Assembly: GCF_042682565.1 (NCBI RefSeq)
Contig: NZ_JBHUIC010000001.1
Source of the DNA: Pistricoccus aurantiacus
Lineage (GTDB): Bacteria > Pseudomonadota > Gammaproteobacteria > Pseudomonadales > Halomonadaceae
Reading direction: 5' to 3' (one strand)
DNA length: 64,000 bases
Shown here: positions 53,855 to 62,797 of the stretch, one piece after another
Numbering within the stretch: the first letter of the stretch is position 1
How the letters are laid out: each line of letters begins with the position of its first letter
Notes under the pieces: model-generated
What the model saw: only the letters and a program-made list of their open reading frames with translations
Told to the model about the DNA's origin: nothing
Database searches by the model: none
Made by a program: the position numbers and the translations under genes

Positions 53855-55327
53855 CTAGCTTCCTGACGCGGAGCCCAGACCGCCAAGACAGTAGTATTTC
53901 GTATCCAGGTACTCCTCGATGCCCGGTATACCGCCTTCCCGGCCCAGGCCGGACTGCTTGATGCCGCCGAAGGGCACCGGGGCGCCGGTCATCTTCACCG
54001 AGTTGACCGCCACCATGCCGTACTCGATTCCACGCATCAGCTTCCAGATCCGCCGGATATCGTGGGTGTAGATATAGGAGGCCAGGCCGTACTCGGTATC
54101 GTTGGCCAGCTCGATGGCCTCGTCGTCGTCCCGATAGGAGACCACCCCCGCCACGGGTGCGAAGGTTTCCTCGTGCCAGACCTGCATGTCTCGGGTCACG
54201 CCGCTGAGCAGCACCGGCATGAAGAAGTTGGGCCCCGGCGCCTTCGACTGATCCCCGGCCACCAGGGTAGCGCCCTTGGAGATGGCGTCATCGACGATCT
54301 GGGACGCCTTCTCCACCGCACGCTCGTTGATCAGAGGACCGAGCTCCGTCTCGCTATCCATCCCGTTGCCCACCCGCAAGGCAGCCATGCGCTCGGCGAA
54401 CTGGGCGACGAACTCATCGTGAATCGACTCGTGGACGATGATACGATCCGCCGCCAGGCAGTCCTGGCCGGAAGTCTGGAACTTGGCATTGACCGCGGCA
54501 AAGGCGGCCTCCCGCGGGTCCATGTCCGGCCCGACGATAAAGGGCGCGTTGCCACCAAGCTCCAGAGACACCCGCTTGACGGTATTCGCGCACTGTTCCA
54601 GCAGCAGCTTGCCGACCCGGGTGGAACCGGTGAAGGACAGCGCCTTGACTCGCTCCTCGGCACAGAGAATCTCGGAGATACGCGCAGAATCCCCCAGCAC
54701 CACGTTGAATACGCCGGCGGGAATGCCGGCCCGCTCTGCCAGTTCCGCCAGCGCCAGCGCCGTGAAGGGAGTCTCCCCGGCGGGCTTGACGATCACCGGG
54801 CAGCCCGCCGCCATGGCGGCGCCGGCCTTGCGGGTGATCATTGCCAGCGGAAAATTCCAGGGGGTGATCAGCACGCTGATCCCCACCGGCTCCTTGATGG
54901 TGCCAAGCGTGGCGTTGGGAATCGGGCTGGGAATGGTGTCGCCGATGATGCGCTTGCCCTGCTCCGCGAACCAGCGGATAAAGCTCGCCCCGTACTGCAC
55001 CTCGCCCCGGGAATCCGCCAGGGACTTGCCCTGCTCGCGAGTCATGATGACCGCCAGGTCTTCGCGGTTTTCCTGCAGCTGATCAAACCAGGCCAGCAGC
55101 CGCTCGCAGCGCTCATCCGCCCGCAGCGCCCGCCAGTGAACGAAAGCGCGCTCGGCGCTATCCACCGCAGCCCGAATCTGGGCGTCCTCGAGCCAGGGGA
55201 TATGCCCCAGGGTTTCGCCGGTAGCCGGATCATCCACCGGCGCTTCCCGACCTTCATCGCCATAAGTCCACTTGCCATCGATATAGGCGTATTGATGCAA
55301 TAGACGCGGATCGCTGAGCTTGAACAT
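53855..55327 (-). CDS. doeC: Aspartate-semialdehyde dehydrogenase of ectoine degradation (succinate-semialdehyde dehydrogenase-like)
   Basis: This NAD(P)-dependent aldehyde dehydrogenase of 490 residues oxidises aspartate semialdehyde to aspartate, the last ectoine-degradation step. The catalytic Glu is in LELGGNAPF and the Cys in TSGQDCLAADR; ITPWNFPLAMITRKAGAAMAAGC and FTGSTRVGK are cofactor motifs. The ATG at 55327 follows AGGAGATGTTCG. Alone it would be called GabD-like; the pathway call rests on doeD and eutB downstream. Confidence 0.86.
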   Translation of the reverse strand: MFKLSDPRLLHQYAYIDGKWTYGDEGREAPVDDPATGETLGHIPWLEDAQIRAAVDSAERAFVHWRALRADERCERLLAWFDQLQENREDLAVIMTREQGKSLADSRGEVQYGASFIRWFAEQGKRIIGDTIPSPIPNATLGTIKEPVGISVLITPWNFPLAMITRKAGAAMAAGCPVIVKPAGETPFTALALAELAERAGIPAGVFNVVLGDSARISEILCAEERVKALSFTGSTRVGKLLLEQCANTVKRVSLELGGNAPFIVGPDMDPREAAFAAVNAKFQTSGQDCLAADRIIVHESIHDEFVAQFAERMAALRVGNGMDSETELGPLINERAVEKASQIVDDAISKGATLVAGDQSKAPGPNFFMPVLLSGVTRDMQVWHEETFAPVAGVVSYRDDDEAIELANDTEYGLASYIYTHDIRRIWKLMRGIEYGMVAVNSVKMTGAPVPFGGIKQSGLGREGGIPGIEEYLDTKYYCLGGLGSASGS

Positions 55328-55612
55328 CGAACATCTCCTGACTGATTCCTGATAGACAACGAGCCTGATCACTGAGGACATGGTGTACTTCTGATAACCA
55401 TGCTTGGCTCGCGCCCGGCATTCCTGCGATGCTCATAGCGTAAGGGATAAGCGACGCAAAGACTTTTCGATAGCGTCACTATAAATTGCGCTTTTTTTTG
55501 TTTACCGACGGGAAGTGAAGGAATTTTCTGAGGATCGCGGAACTATCCGCTTGTAAAGTGAGGGTGCCGAACAGATTTATCGGCTAACGATTTGTCGAGA
55601 GGCCAAAGGGAA

Positions 55613-56590
55613 ATGGAGTTCAAGGATTACTATCAAGTCATGGGCGTCGAGCGGGACGCCACCCAGGATGAAATCAAGCGCGCCTACCGCAAGCTGGCGC
55701 GCAAGTACCACCCGGACGTCAACAAGGAAGCGAACGCGGAAACCAAGTTCAAGGAAGTGGGCGAGGCTTACGAGGTACTCAAGGATCCGGAGAAGCGCGC
55801 CGCCTACGACCAGCTCGGCACCAATTGGCAGGCCGGCCAGGACTTCCAGCCGCCACCGGACTGGGATCAAGGCTTCGAATTCCACGGCGGCGGCTTTACC
55901 GAGGCGGACGCGGCCCAGTTCAGCGATTTCTTCGAGGATCTGTTCGGTCGCCGCGGGTCTGGTGGCGCGGGCGGCCGTGGCTTCGAGGGCTTCTCTGCGG
56001 GAGGCCACAGCCGGGAATTCCATTCTCGAGGCGAGGATAGCCACGCCAGAATTCTGATCGACCTGGAGGATGCCTATCAGGGCGCTACCCGTACCCTGAC
56101 CCTCAAGCACAGCGAACTGGGCGCCGACGGTCGCCCCCAGGTCAAGGAGCGCAATCTCAACGTCAAGATTCCCAAGGGCATCCGCCCGGGTCAGCATATT
56201 CGCCTGACCAAGCAGGGCCAGCCGGGGTTCGGCCAAGGGGAGGCCGGCGACCTGTATCTCGAGGTCGAGTTTCGCCCTCACCCCTTGTACCGGGTCGAGG
56301 GCAAGGACGTCTATCTGGAACTGCCCGTAGCCCCCTGGGAGGCGGCACTGGGGGCCAACGTCAAGGTCCCTACGCCAAGCGGCCAGGTGGGTCTGAAGAT
56401 ACCGGCGAATTCGAAAGCCGGCGGCAGACTCCGCCTGCGTGGCCGCGGGCTACCGTCCAAAGCGCCGGGGGATCTCTATGTGGTGCTGCGGGTGGAGCTG
56501 CCGAAAGCGAACAGCGAGGCGGACAAGGCGGCGTACGAGGAATTCGCCAAGGCCTTCGAATTCAATCCACGCGCGGATCTGGGAGTATGA
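55613..56590 (+). CDS. cbpA: Curved-DNA-binding protein CbpA (DnaJ-like co-chaperone)
   Basis: This 325-residue co-chaperone has an N-terminal J domain with the HPD tripeptide (KYHPDVNKEAN), a Gly/Phe-rich linker and two C-terminal substrate domains, but lacks the Cys-rich zinc domain of DnaJ; that architecture is CbpA. The ATG at 55613 follows AAAGGGAA. It is divergent from doeC and sits with its modulator cbpM, so it interrupts the ectoine genes. Confidence 0.93.
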   Translation: MEFKDYYQVMGVERDATQDEIKRAYRKLARKYHPDVNKEANAETKFKEVGEAYEVLKDPEKRAAYDQLGTNWQAGQDFQPPPDWDQGFEFHGGGFTEADAAQFSDFFEDLFGRRGSGGAGGRGFEGFSAGGHSREFHSRGEDSHARILIDLEDAYQGATRTLTLKHSELGADGRPQVKERNLNVKIPKGIRPGQHIRLTKQGQPGFGQGEAGDLYLEVEFRPHPLYRVEGKDVYLELPVAPWEAALGANVKVPTPSGQVGLKIPANSKAGGRLRLRGRGLPSKAPGDLYVVLRVELPKANSEADKAAYEEFAKAFEFNPRADLGV

Positions 56591-56593
56591 ATC

Positions 56594-56908
56594 ATGCGAC
56601 GATCAACCACGACATCGCTGACCGGCGAACTTCTTGAAGAAGAGGTCGAGCTGACCCTGGGAGAACTGTGCCGCGCTTGCCAACTGCCGGCGGAACGGAT
56701 TTTCGCCCTGGTGGAGGAAGGCGTCATCGAGCCTGCAGGGCGGGATACCACCCAATGGCGTTTCCAGGGCATCAGCGTGACTCGAGTCCATCGCGCCCAG
56801 CGCCTGGAGCGGGATCTCGGCATCAATCCCGCCGGGGTGGCGCTGGCGCTGGAACTGCTCGAGGAGATGGAAAGGCTGCGACGGCGACTGCGTCGCCTGG
56901 AAGGCTGA
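56594..56908 (+). CDS. cbpM: CbpA modulator CbpM (MerR-like chaperone modulator)
   Basis: This 104-residue protein has a MerR-like winged-helix segment (LGELCRACQLPAERIFALVEEGVIEP, VTRVHRAQRLERDLGINPAGVALALELLEEM). CbpM binds the J domain of CbpA and blocks both its co-chaperone and DNA-binding activity. It begins three bases after cbpA and converges on doeX four bases beyond its stop. Confidence 0.92.
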   Translation: MRRSTTTSLTGELLEEEVELTLGELCRACQLPAERIFALVEEGVIEPAGRDTTQWRFQGISVTRVHRAQRLERDLGINPAGVALALELLEEMERLRRRLRRLEG

Positions 56909-56912
56909 ACGA

Positions 56913-57398
56913 TCAGCGCTTGTCGAGCACCAGTGATGGCGAGGTTCGTTTGACGGTCTTGGTGACGATATAGGTGAAGTAGCGCTCGATGCCGATTTCC
57001 GAGACCAGCCAGGCGTCGATCAGCCGCTGATAGCTATCGACGCTTTCCACCTCCAGCTTGATGAGATAGTCGACGCCGCCGCCTACCGCCACGCATTCCG
57101 TGACCTCCGGCGCTTCAAGCATCGCCGCCTCGAAGCGCTGGAAGCTTTCCGCGTCGTGAGCCTTGAGCTCGATCTGCACCCATACCGGCGTGCATTTGGC
57201 GAGCACCGAGACATTGATGCGCGCGCCATAGCCCTCGATGATCCCAGCCTTTTCCAGGCGGCGCACCCGCTCCCAGCAAGGGCTGACGGAGAGGTTGATC
57301 GCTTCCGCCAGCTTCGACTTGGTGATGCGCCCGTCCACGGCGAGAATATCGAGGATCTTCAGATCGAAGCGATCAAGCTTGATGGCTTTTCCGGTCAT
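56913..57398 (-). CDS. doeX: Lrp/AsnC-type regulator of ectoine degradation
   Basis: This 161-residue regulator has an N-terminal helix-turn-helix (DILAVDGRITKSKLAEAINLSVSPCWERVRRLEKAGIIEGY) and a C-terminal AsnC/RAM effector domain (CVAVGGGVDYLIKLEVESVDSYQRLI). DoeX of Halomonas elongata binds near doeA and responds to an ectoine-derived metabolite. It lies six bases after doeB in the doeABX operon, so it would regulate its own operon. Confidence 0.88.
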   Translation of the reverse strand: MTGKAIKLDRFDLKILDILAVDGRITKSKLAEAINLSVSPCWERVRRLEKAGIIEGYGARINVSVLAKCTPVWVQIELKAHDAESFQRFEAAMLEAPEVTECVAVGGGVDYLIKLEVESVDSYQRLIDAWLVSEIGIERYFTYIVTKTVKRTSPSLVLDKR

Positions 57399-57404
57399 GG
57401 CTTC

Positions 57405-58421
57405 TCAGGCGTCCAGGCGATCGACGATGGCGCCGATCACCGCGATGGTATCGCCCATCTTGACCTGAGCCGGGAAGCGTCTTGCCACCAGCAGACCGTC
57501 CCGCTGAGCATGATATTCCACCGGCGCCACCCCGCAGCGGGTCATGTCGTAGACACGAGCGATCACCTGCCCCGCTTCTACCTTCTCTCCCAGAGCCAGG
57601 GTCAGCTCCAGCACACCTTCATGCTCGCTTTGTACGTAGCAGGAGGCGTCCGGCATATCGATATAGGTCTGCGGCTCCTCCGGCGTTTGCAGTTCGCCCT
57701 TCATTACGCCGTAATGCACCAGGAAGTTGTGAATGCCCCGCTCAGTGATGGCGAGACTCTGTGGCGTCGAGGTACCACCGCCACCCAGTTCCGTGGCGAC
57801 GAATATCTTGCCCTGGGATTCCACCGCGGTATCGAAGAGCTTCGCCGCATCGAGCTCGAACATCATCATCGCCGCGGGCGCGCCGAAGGCGATGGCGCCT
57901 TCCAGGGCCTGACGCTGCTGATCCGCATTGTCCAGACGATGGGAGGCTGCGAAGGGAATGATATCCAGGGTGCGCCCGCCGGAATGCAGGTCCAGCACCA
58001 CGTCGCTGAGCGGCACCAGATAGCGAGTGAAATAATCCGCGATCTGCTCCGTCGGGCTTCCATCCGGGTTGCCGGGAAAACTGCGATTGAGATTGCCCTG
58101 ATCCAGCCCGGAGGTGCGCTTGCCCGCTCGCGCCGCCGGCAGGTTCATCATCGGCACGATGATCACACGGCCCTGGATCTGAGCGGCTTCGAGAGTCGTC
58201 GTCAGCTTGAGCAGCGCGGTAATGCCCTCGTACTCGTCGCCGTGATTGCCCCCGGTCAGCAACGCCGTGGGGCCCTCGCCGTTCTTAATCACGCTGACGG
58301 GAATCATCACCGCCCCCCAGGCGGATTCATCCGTCGAAATCGGCAGCTTGAGATAGCCGTGCTGCACGCCGTCCCGATCGAAATCGACAGTGGTGGAAAT
58401 AGGGCTTGGCCTAAGGCTCAT
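57405..58421 (-). CDS. doeB: N-alpha-acetyl-L-2,4-diaminobutyrate deacetylase
   Basis: This zinc-dependent deacetylase of the succinylglutamate desuccinylase/aspartoacylase family turns N-alpha-acetyl-diaminobutyrate into diaminobutyrate and acetate. The 338 residues include the metal motif GGNHGDEYEG (HxxE) and LDLHSGGRTLDI (third ligand). The ATG at 58421 has AAGGAGCGACT upstream; the open frame continues into the gap without similarity. It lies between doeA and doeX. Confidence 0.9.
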   Translation of the reverse strand: MSLRPSPISTTVDFDRDGVQHGYLKLPISTDESAWGAVMIPVSVIKNGEGPTALLTGGNHGDEYEGITALLKLTTTLEAAQIQGRVIIVPMMNLPAARAGKRTSGLDQGNLNRSFPGNPDGSPTEQIADYFTRYLVPLSDVVLDLHSGGRTLDIIPFAASHRLDNADQQRQALEGAIAFGAPAAMMMFELDAAKLFDTAVESQGKIFVATELGGGGTSTPQSLAITERGIHNFLVHYGVMKGELQTPEEPQTYIDMPDASCYVQSEHEGVLELTLALGEKVEAGQVIARVYDMTRCGVAPVEYHAQRDGLLVARRFPAQVKMGDTIAVIGAIVDRLDA

Positions 58422-58458
58422 AGTCGCTCCTTGAAAGACAATACTCGCGGGTGGCGGA

Positions 58459-59658
58459 TTAATGAACGAACAGCTGACGAGGAAAGTTCGCCAATGTCTC
58501 GACACCGGTCTTGGTGATCAGAATGCTTTCAGTGATTTCCATACCCCATTCATCGAGCCATAGCCCCGGCATGAAATGAAAGGTCATGCCCGGCTCAAGC
58601 ACGGTTTCATCCGTGGGACGCAGGCTCATGGTGCGCTCCCCCCAGTCCGGGGGATAGCTGATGCCGATGGGATAGCCGCAGCGAGAGCCGCCGCGGTCAA
58701 AACCGTACTTGTCCATGGCAGTACCCAGGGCCATGGCGATATCCGCGCAGCGATTGCCGGGTTTGGCGACCTCGAGCCCCTTTTCGATGCCTTCCAGTAG
58801 CGCGGATTCCGCCCGCATGAAGTCCCGGGGCGGCTTGCCGAGATAGACGGTACGGGACATGGGCGAGTGGTAGCGCTTGAAGACCCCGGCGATCTCGAAG
58901 AAGGTACCCTCCCCTTCGCGAAACGGTGTATCGTCCCAGGTCAGATGGGGCGCGGAGGCGTCCAGCCCGGTCGGCAGCAGCGGCACGATGGCGGGATAAT
59001 CGCCGCCGTGCACCTTGCCGTTTTCATCCTTCCAGCCCTCGATGCCGACGCGATAGATCTCGGATACCAGCTTGCTCTTGGCCAGCCCCGGTTCGATCAC
59101 TTCCAGTATCCGCGTGTGCATGCCCTCGACGATCTTCGCCGCCACCCGCATATAGGCGATTTCCTGAGGCGACTTGATCGCCCGGCACCAGTTGACCAGC
59201 CCGTTGGCATCCTCGAAACGCGCGTGGGGCAATTCCCGCAGCAGGCTCTGGTAGGCCTTGGCGGAGAAGTAGTAGTTATCCATTTCCATGCCGATCACCC
59301 CTTCGTGCCAGCCGCGATCCGGAATGATCGACTGGGCGAGATAGTCCATGGGGTGCATGTTCGGGTTCTGGACGTAGTAATCCGGATAATAGGTGATGTT
59401 CTCTTCCGCGATCCAGCAGGTACGCAGGGCGCCGTTGGCGTCCATGCGTCGGCCGTACCACACCGGCTCGCCTTCGAGACTCACCAGCACGCACTGATGC
59501 ACATAGAACGACCAGCCGTCGTAGCCGGTCAGCCAGGCCATGTTGGAAGGGTCGCTGATGATCAGGAGATCGATGCCGCGACTGGCCATTTGCGTGCGCA
59601 CCTTCCACAACCGAACATGATATTCCTCGCAGGTGAACGGCAGGTTTACCTTGAGCAT
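58459..59658 (-). CDS. doeA: Ectoine hydrolase
   Basis: This enzyme opens the ectoine ring to N-acetyl-diaminobutyrate, the first step of ectoine degradation. The 399 residues have a creatinase-like N-domain (IISDPSNMAWLTGYDGWSFYVHQ) and an M24 pita-bread C-domain (PHLTWDDTPFREGEGTFFEIAGVFKRYHSPMSRTV). The full set of M24 metal ligands is not evident by eye. Gene order doeA-doeB-doeX supports the call. Its promoter should lie in the 231-base gap shared with ghrA. Confidence 0.9.
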   Translation of the reverse strand: MLKVNLPFTCEEYHVRLWKVRTQMASRGIDLLIISDPSNMAWLTGYDGWSFYVHQCVLVSLEGEPVWYGRRMDANGALRTCWIAEENITYYPDYYVQNPNMHPMDYLAQSIIPDRGWHEGVIGMEMDNYYFSAKAYQSLLRELPHARFEDANGLVNWCRAIKSPQEIAYMRVAAKIVEGMHTRILEVIEPGLAKSKLVSEIYRVGIEGWKDENGKVHGGDYPAIVPLLPTGLDASAPHLTWDDTPFREGEGTFFEIAGVFKRYHSPMSRTVYLGKPPRDFMRAESALLEGIEKGLEVAKPGNRCADIAMALGTAMDKYGFDRGGSRCGYPIGISYPPDWGERTMSLRPTDETVLEPGMTFHFMPGLWLDEWGMEITESILITKTGVETLANFPRQLFVH

Positions 59659-59775
59659 GAGCCACTCGTCATTTCCAAACTCGTAGAACGGCCTCGCCCC
59701 GCAAATCGAAGGGGCAAAGCCGGGCGCGATTACGTTCTTTCCACTGACTTTATCGACCTACTTTATAGAATTTTG

Positions 59776-59806
59776 ATACTAGCACCGCGGTAGCGCCGAG
59801 GGTCAA
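59776..59806 (-). promoter_or_regulatory. Possible doeA promoter
   Basis: On the minus strand TTGACC (59806-59801) and TAGTAT (59781-59776) stand 19 bases apart, about 118 bases before the doeA start. The spacing is at the upper limit for sigma70. A DoeX or salt-responsive site in the remaining leader could not be identified. Confidence 0.25.
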
Positions 59807-59889
59807 AACCTTTTTCGTCTATGCCTTGCGAGACCGCGCCCCAGTGTCGAAGATGAAGGACATGGAAAACCTGGAAGCAAGGAGCGGCA

Positions 59890-60825
59890 ATGCGCGTACT
59901 GATTCATATCGATAACCTCGAGAAGTGGCGCGCTGCGCTGACAAAGCGCCTGCCGGAAGCGGATATCGTCACCAGCAGCGATCCGGAAGAACATCGTCGC
60001 CACGCGGACTATCTTGCGGTGTGGAAACCGCCGAGCTGGCTTTTCGAGAATCAACCCGGGCTCAAGGGCATCGTCAATCTCGGCGCCGGGGTGGACGCCC
60101 TGCTCGCCACCCCAAAGCTTCCGGAGAACGTGCCCATCGTCAAGCTGCGGGACGCCGGCATGGCGCCGCCCATGGCGGATTACGTGCTGTACGGCGTGCT
60201 GCATTTTCAGCGCGACTTCGACCGCTACCTCGGCGATGAGAGTGAACAGCGCTGGCAGCCTCGCGAGATCGTGGAAAAATCCGACTGGCCGGTGGGAGTG
60301 CTGGGGCTCGGGGCGATCGGAAGCCAGGTGGCGAAGCGACTGGCTGAATCAGGCTTCCCGGTCCACGGCTGGAGCCGCAACCCGAAAAGTCTTAAGAATG
60401 TCACCTGCCATCACGGTGAAGTCGGGCTCGAGGACATTCTCAAGCAGGTACGCACCCTGGTCACGCTGCTGCCGGATACGCCGCGGACTCGCGGCCTGAT
60501 CGATGCTGAACGCCTCGCCCTGCTGCCTCGCGGCGCCACCCTGATCAATCCGGGGCGCGGCGCTCTCGTGGATGAAACGGCGCTGGTCGAGGCGCTGGGA
60601 AACAGCGAACAGGAAGGCCACCTGCGCGGCGCCCTGCTGGATGTGTTCGAGACGGAACCGCTGCCGGAAGATAGCCCCTTGTGGCGCCATCCCCGGGTAC
60701 GCCTGACGCCGCACATGTCCGCGCCGACGCCCTTTGAAGCCGCGGCGGATCAGGTAGTGGAAGCGATTCATAGCTGGGAAGCCGGGGAAACCTTGGCAAC
60801 CGTCGACCGTCGAAGCGGTTATTGA
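59890..60825 (+). CDS. ghrA: Glyoxylate/hydroxypyruvate reductase A
   Basis: This NAD(P)H-dependent 2-hydroxyacid dehydrogenase reduces glyoxylate and hydroxypyruvate. The 311 residues include the cofactor loop GLGAIGSQVAKRLAESG, INPGRGALVDE and the catalytic His in RLTPHMSAPT. The AGGAGCGGC sequence precedes the start. It is divergent from doeA; no metabolic link to ectoine breakdown is obvious. Confidence 0.9.
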   Translation: MRVLIHIDNLEKWRAALTKRLPEADIVTSSDPEEHRRHADYLAVWKPPSWLFENQPGLKGIVNLGAGVDALLATPKLPENVPIVKLRDAGMAPPMADYVLYGVLHFQRDFDRYLGDESEQRWQPREIVEKSDWPVGVLGLGAIGSQVAKRLAESGFPVHGWSRNPKSLKNVTCHHGEVGLEDILKQVRTLVTLLPDTPRTRGLIDAERLALLPRGATLINPGRGALVDETALVEALGNSEQEGHLRGALLDVFETEPLPEDSPLWRHPRVRLTPHMSAPTPFEAAADQVVEAIHSWEAGETLATVDRRSGY

Positions 60826-60856
60826 GAAAAGCGCTACCGGAAAGGGAGTTACGCGC

Positions 60857-61420
60857 ATGTCCATGACATCTTATCGCTCCGGCGACGCCCTGCTGGTCGT
60901 CGATATGCAAAACGACTTCTGCGAGGGCGGCGCCCTGGCGGTGGAAGGCGGTCAGGCGATCGTGCCGGGCATCAACCGGGAAATCGAAGCGGCGCGTGCC
61001 GCCGGCGCCCTGATCGTCGCCTCCCGGGATTGGCATCCGGTGGATCATGTGAGCTTCGTCACTCAAGGGGGGCCCTGGCCGCCGCATTGCGTGCAGGACA
61101 CCTTCGGCGCCGCCTTTCATCCAGAGCTGGGGCTCCCCGACCTTACCATCAAGGTCAGCAAGGGCACCGCCTTCGATCGGGATGCCTATTCCGCCTTCGA
61201 CCAGACAGGCCTGGCCGGCTTCCTGCGCAACCGCCAGGTATCGCGGGTCATGGTCTGCGGCCTGGCGCTGGATGTCTGCGTGCGCGCCACGATCCTGGAA
61301 GCATTGAAGGAAGGCTTTGCGGTGCAATTGCTCGCGCCGTTAAGCGAACCGGTGCAACCGGAAAGCCGCCAGGCCTGCCTGGACGAGCTGAGCCAGGCGG
61401 GCTGCGAGGTGACGGCATGA
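60857..61420 (+). CDS. pncA: Nicotinamidase
   Basis: This enzyme converts nicotinamide to nicotinate for NAD recycling. The 187 residues keep the catalytic Asp (VVDMQNDFC), Lys (KVSKGTAFDRDAYSAF) and Cys (GLALDVCVRAT), with the metal-site residues in RDWHPVDHVSF. It is translationally coupled to pncB: its stop overlaps the pncB start (ATGA). Confidence 0.94.
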   Translation: MSMTSYRSGDALLVVDMQNDFCEGGALAVEGGQAIVPGINREIEAARAAGALIVASRDWHPVDHVSFVTQGGPWPPHCVQDTFGAAFHPELGLPDLTIKVSKGTAFDRDAYSAFDQTGLAGFLRNRQVSRVMVCGLALDVCVRATILEALKEGFAVQLLAPLSEPVQPESRQACLDELSQAGCEVTA

Positions 61421-62757
61421 CGGCTTCTTCTCTGGCGGTGCAGGACGAGGATCTGGCGCTGGTCACCGATCTCTATCAGTTCACCATGCTGCAGGCCTAC
61501 TTCAAGGAAGACATGGATGAGCGCGGTGTCTTCAGCCTGTATTTCCGCAGGCTGCCGGATTCGCGCAACTTCATGTTGGCCTGCGGGCAGCAATACGCCG
61601 CCGGGCTGGCGACTCGGGTGCGCTTTTCCCAGGCTGGCCTTGATCGCCTGGCCGCTACCGGCCGCTTCGACCACGACTTCCTTGCCTGGCTGAAGGATTA
61701 CCGCTTTTCCGGGGATATCTGGACGCTGCCGGAAGGCACCCCGGTGTTTCCCAACGAACCCCTGATGGAGATCGAGGCACCCATCGCCGAAGCGCAGCTT
61801 CTGGAAAGCCTGATCATGAATCAGGTACAGGTGGAAACCACCCTGGCCTCGAAGGCGGTGCGCCTGGTGATCGCCGCCCGGGGTCGCCAGGTAGTGGATT
61901 TCGGCCTGCGCCGCATGCATGGCGTGGACGCGGCGATGCGCGGCGTGCGCGCCTATCGCGCCGCCGGTCTCGACGGCACCAGCAACGTCCTGGGCGGCCT
62001 GCGTCACGACCTGACCCTGAGCGGCACCATGGCCCATAGCTACGTGCTGGCCCACGACGACGAGATGGAGGCTTTCCGCCAGTTTGCCAAGCTCTATCCG
62101 GGCACGACGCTGCTGGTGGATACCTACGATACCTTGGCCGGGGTCGACAAGGTCATCGAGTTGATGGAAGGTCCCGATGCCATCCAGGTTGGCGCGGTGC
62201 GCCTGGACTCCGGTGACCTGGGAGAACTGGCCAGGGGCTCCCGGGAACGCCTCGACGCGGCGTGCTTCGAACAGGTCAAGATCGTCGCCAGCAGCAGCCT
62301 GGATGAATACAAGATCGCCGAGTTACTGGCGAATGATGCGCCGATCGATGTCTTTGGCGTGGGTACGGCATTGGGCGTATCCACGGATGCGCCGGTGACG
62401 GACCTGAGCTACAAGCTGGTGGAATACGCTGGCAAGCCATGCGTCAAAAACTCTCCCGGCAAGGTCAACCTGCCCTATCGCAAGCAGGTCTATCGCTTTC
62501 GGGACATCCAGGGACGTTATCAGCGGGACCTGGTGTCCCGGCGCGAGGAATCCGTCGGCGAAGGAGAAGCGCTGCTGGCGCCCATGGTCAAGGCCGGGGA
62601 AATACTGGAAGACAGCCTGGCCGATTTGGAGACGATCCGCCAGCGGGTCAGCCAATCCATCGAAGACCTGCCGCCGGACTTGCGCCGGCTCGAAGCGGCG
62701 GCTACACCTTACCCGGTATCACTCAGCGACGAGTTGAAGCGCTGGCAGCAGGATTGA
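61417..62757 (+). CDS. pncB: Nicotinate phosphoribosyltransferase
   Basis: This enzyme makes nicotinate mononucleotide from the product of PncA plus PRPP and ATP. The 446 residues start with the family segment LALVTDLYQFTMLQAYF; the autophosphorylated His region SGTMAHSYVLAHDDE and the ribose-phosphate motif VRLDSGDLGELA are present. The long open frame upstream belongs to pncA in another frame. A 40-base gap separates it from opgD. Confidence 0.94.
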   Translation: MTASSLAVQDEDLALVTDLYQFTMLQAYFKEDMDERGVFSLYFRRLPDSRNFMLACGQQYAAGLATRVRFSQAGLDRLAATGRFDHDFLAWLKDYRFSGDIWTLPEGTPVFPNEPLMEIEAPIAEAQLLESLIMNQVQVETTLASKAVRLVIAARGRQVVDFGLRRMHGVDAAMRGVRAYRAAGLDGTSNVLGGLRHDLTLSGTMAHSYVLAHDDEMEAFRQFAKLYPGTTLLVDTYDTLAGVDKVIELMEGPDAIQVGAVRLDSGDLGELARGSRERLDAACFEQVKIVASSSLDEYKIAELLANDAPIDVFGVGTALGVSTDAPVTDLSYKLVEYAGKPCVKNSPGKVNLPYRKQVYRFRDIQGRYQRDLVSRREESVGEGEALLAPMVKAGEILEDSLADLETIRQRVSQSIEDLPPDLRRLEAAATPYPVSLSDELKRWQQD

Positions 62758-62797
62758 TCATCCAAGAAACCACTCGAGCATCAAGGAAGAAAATTTC

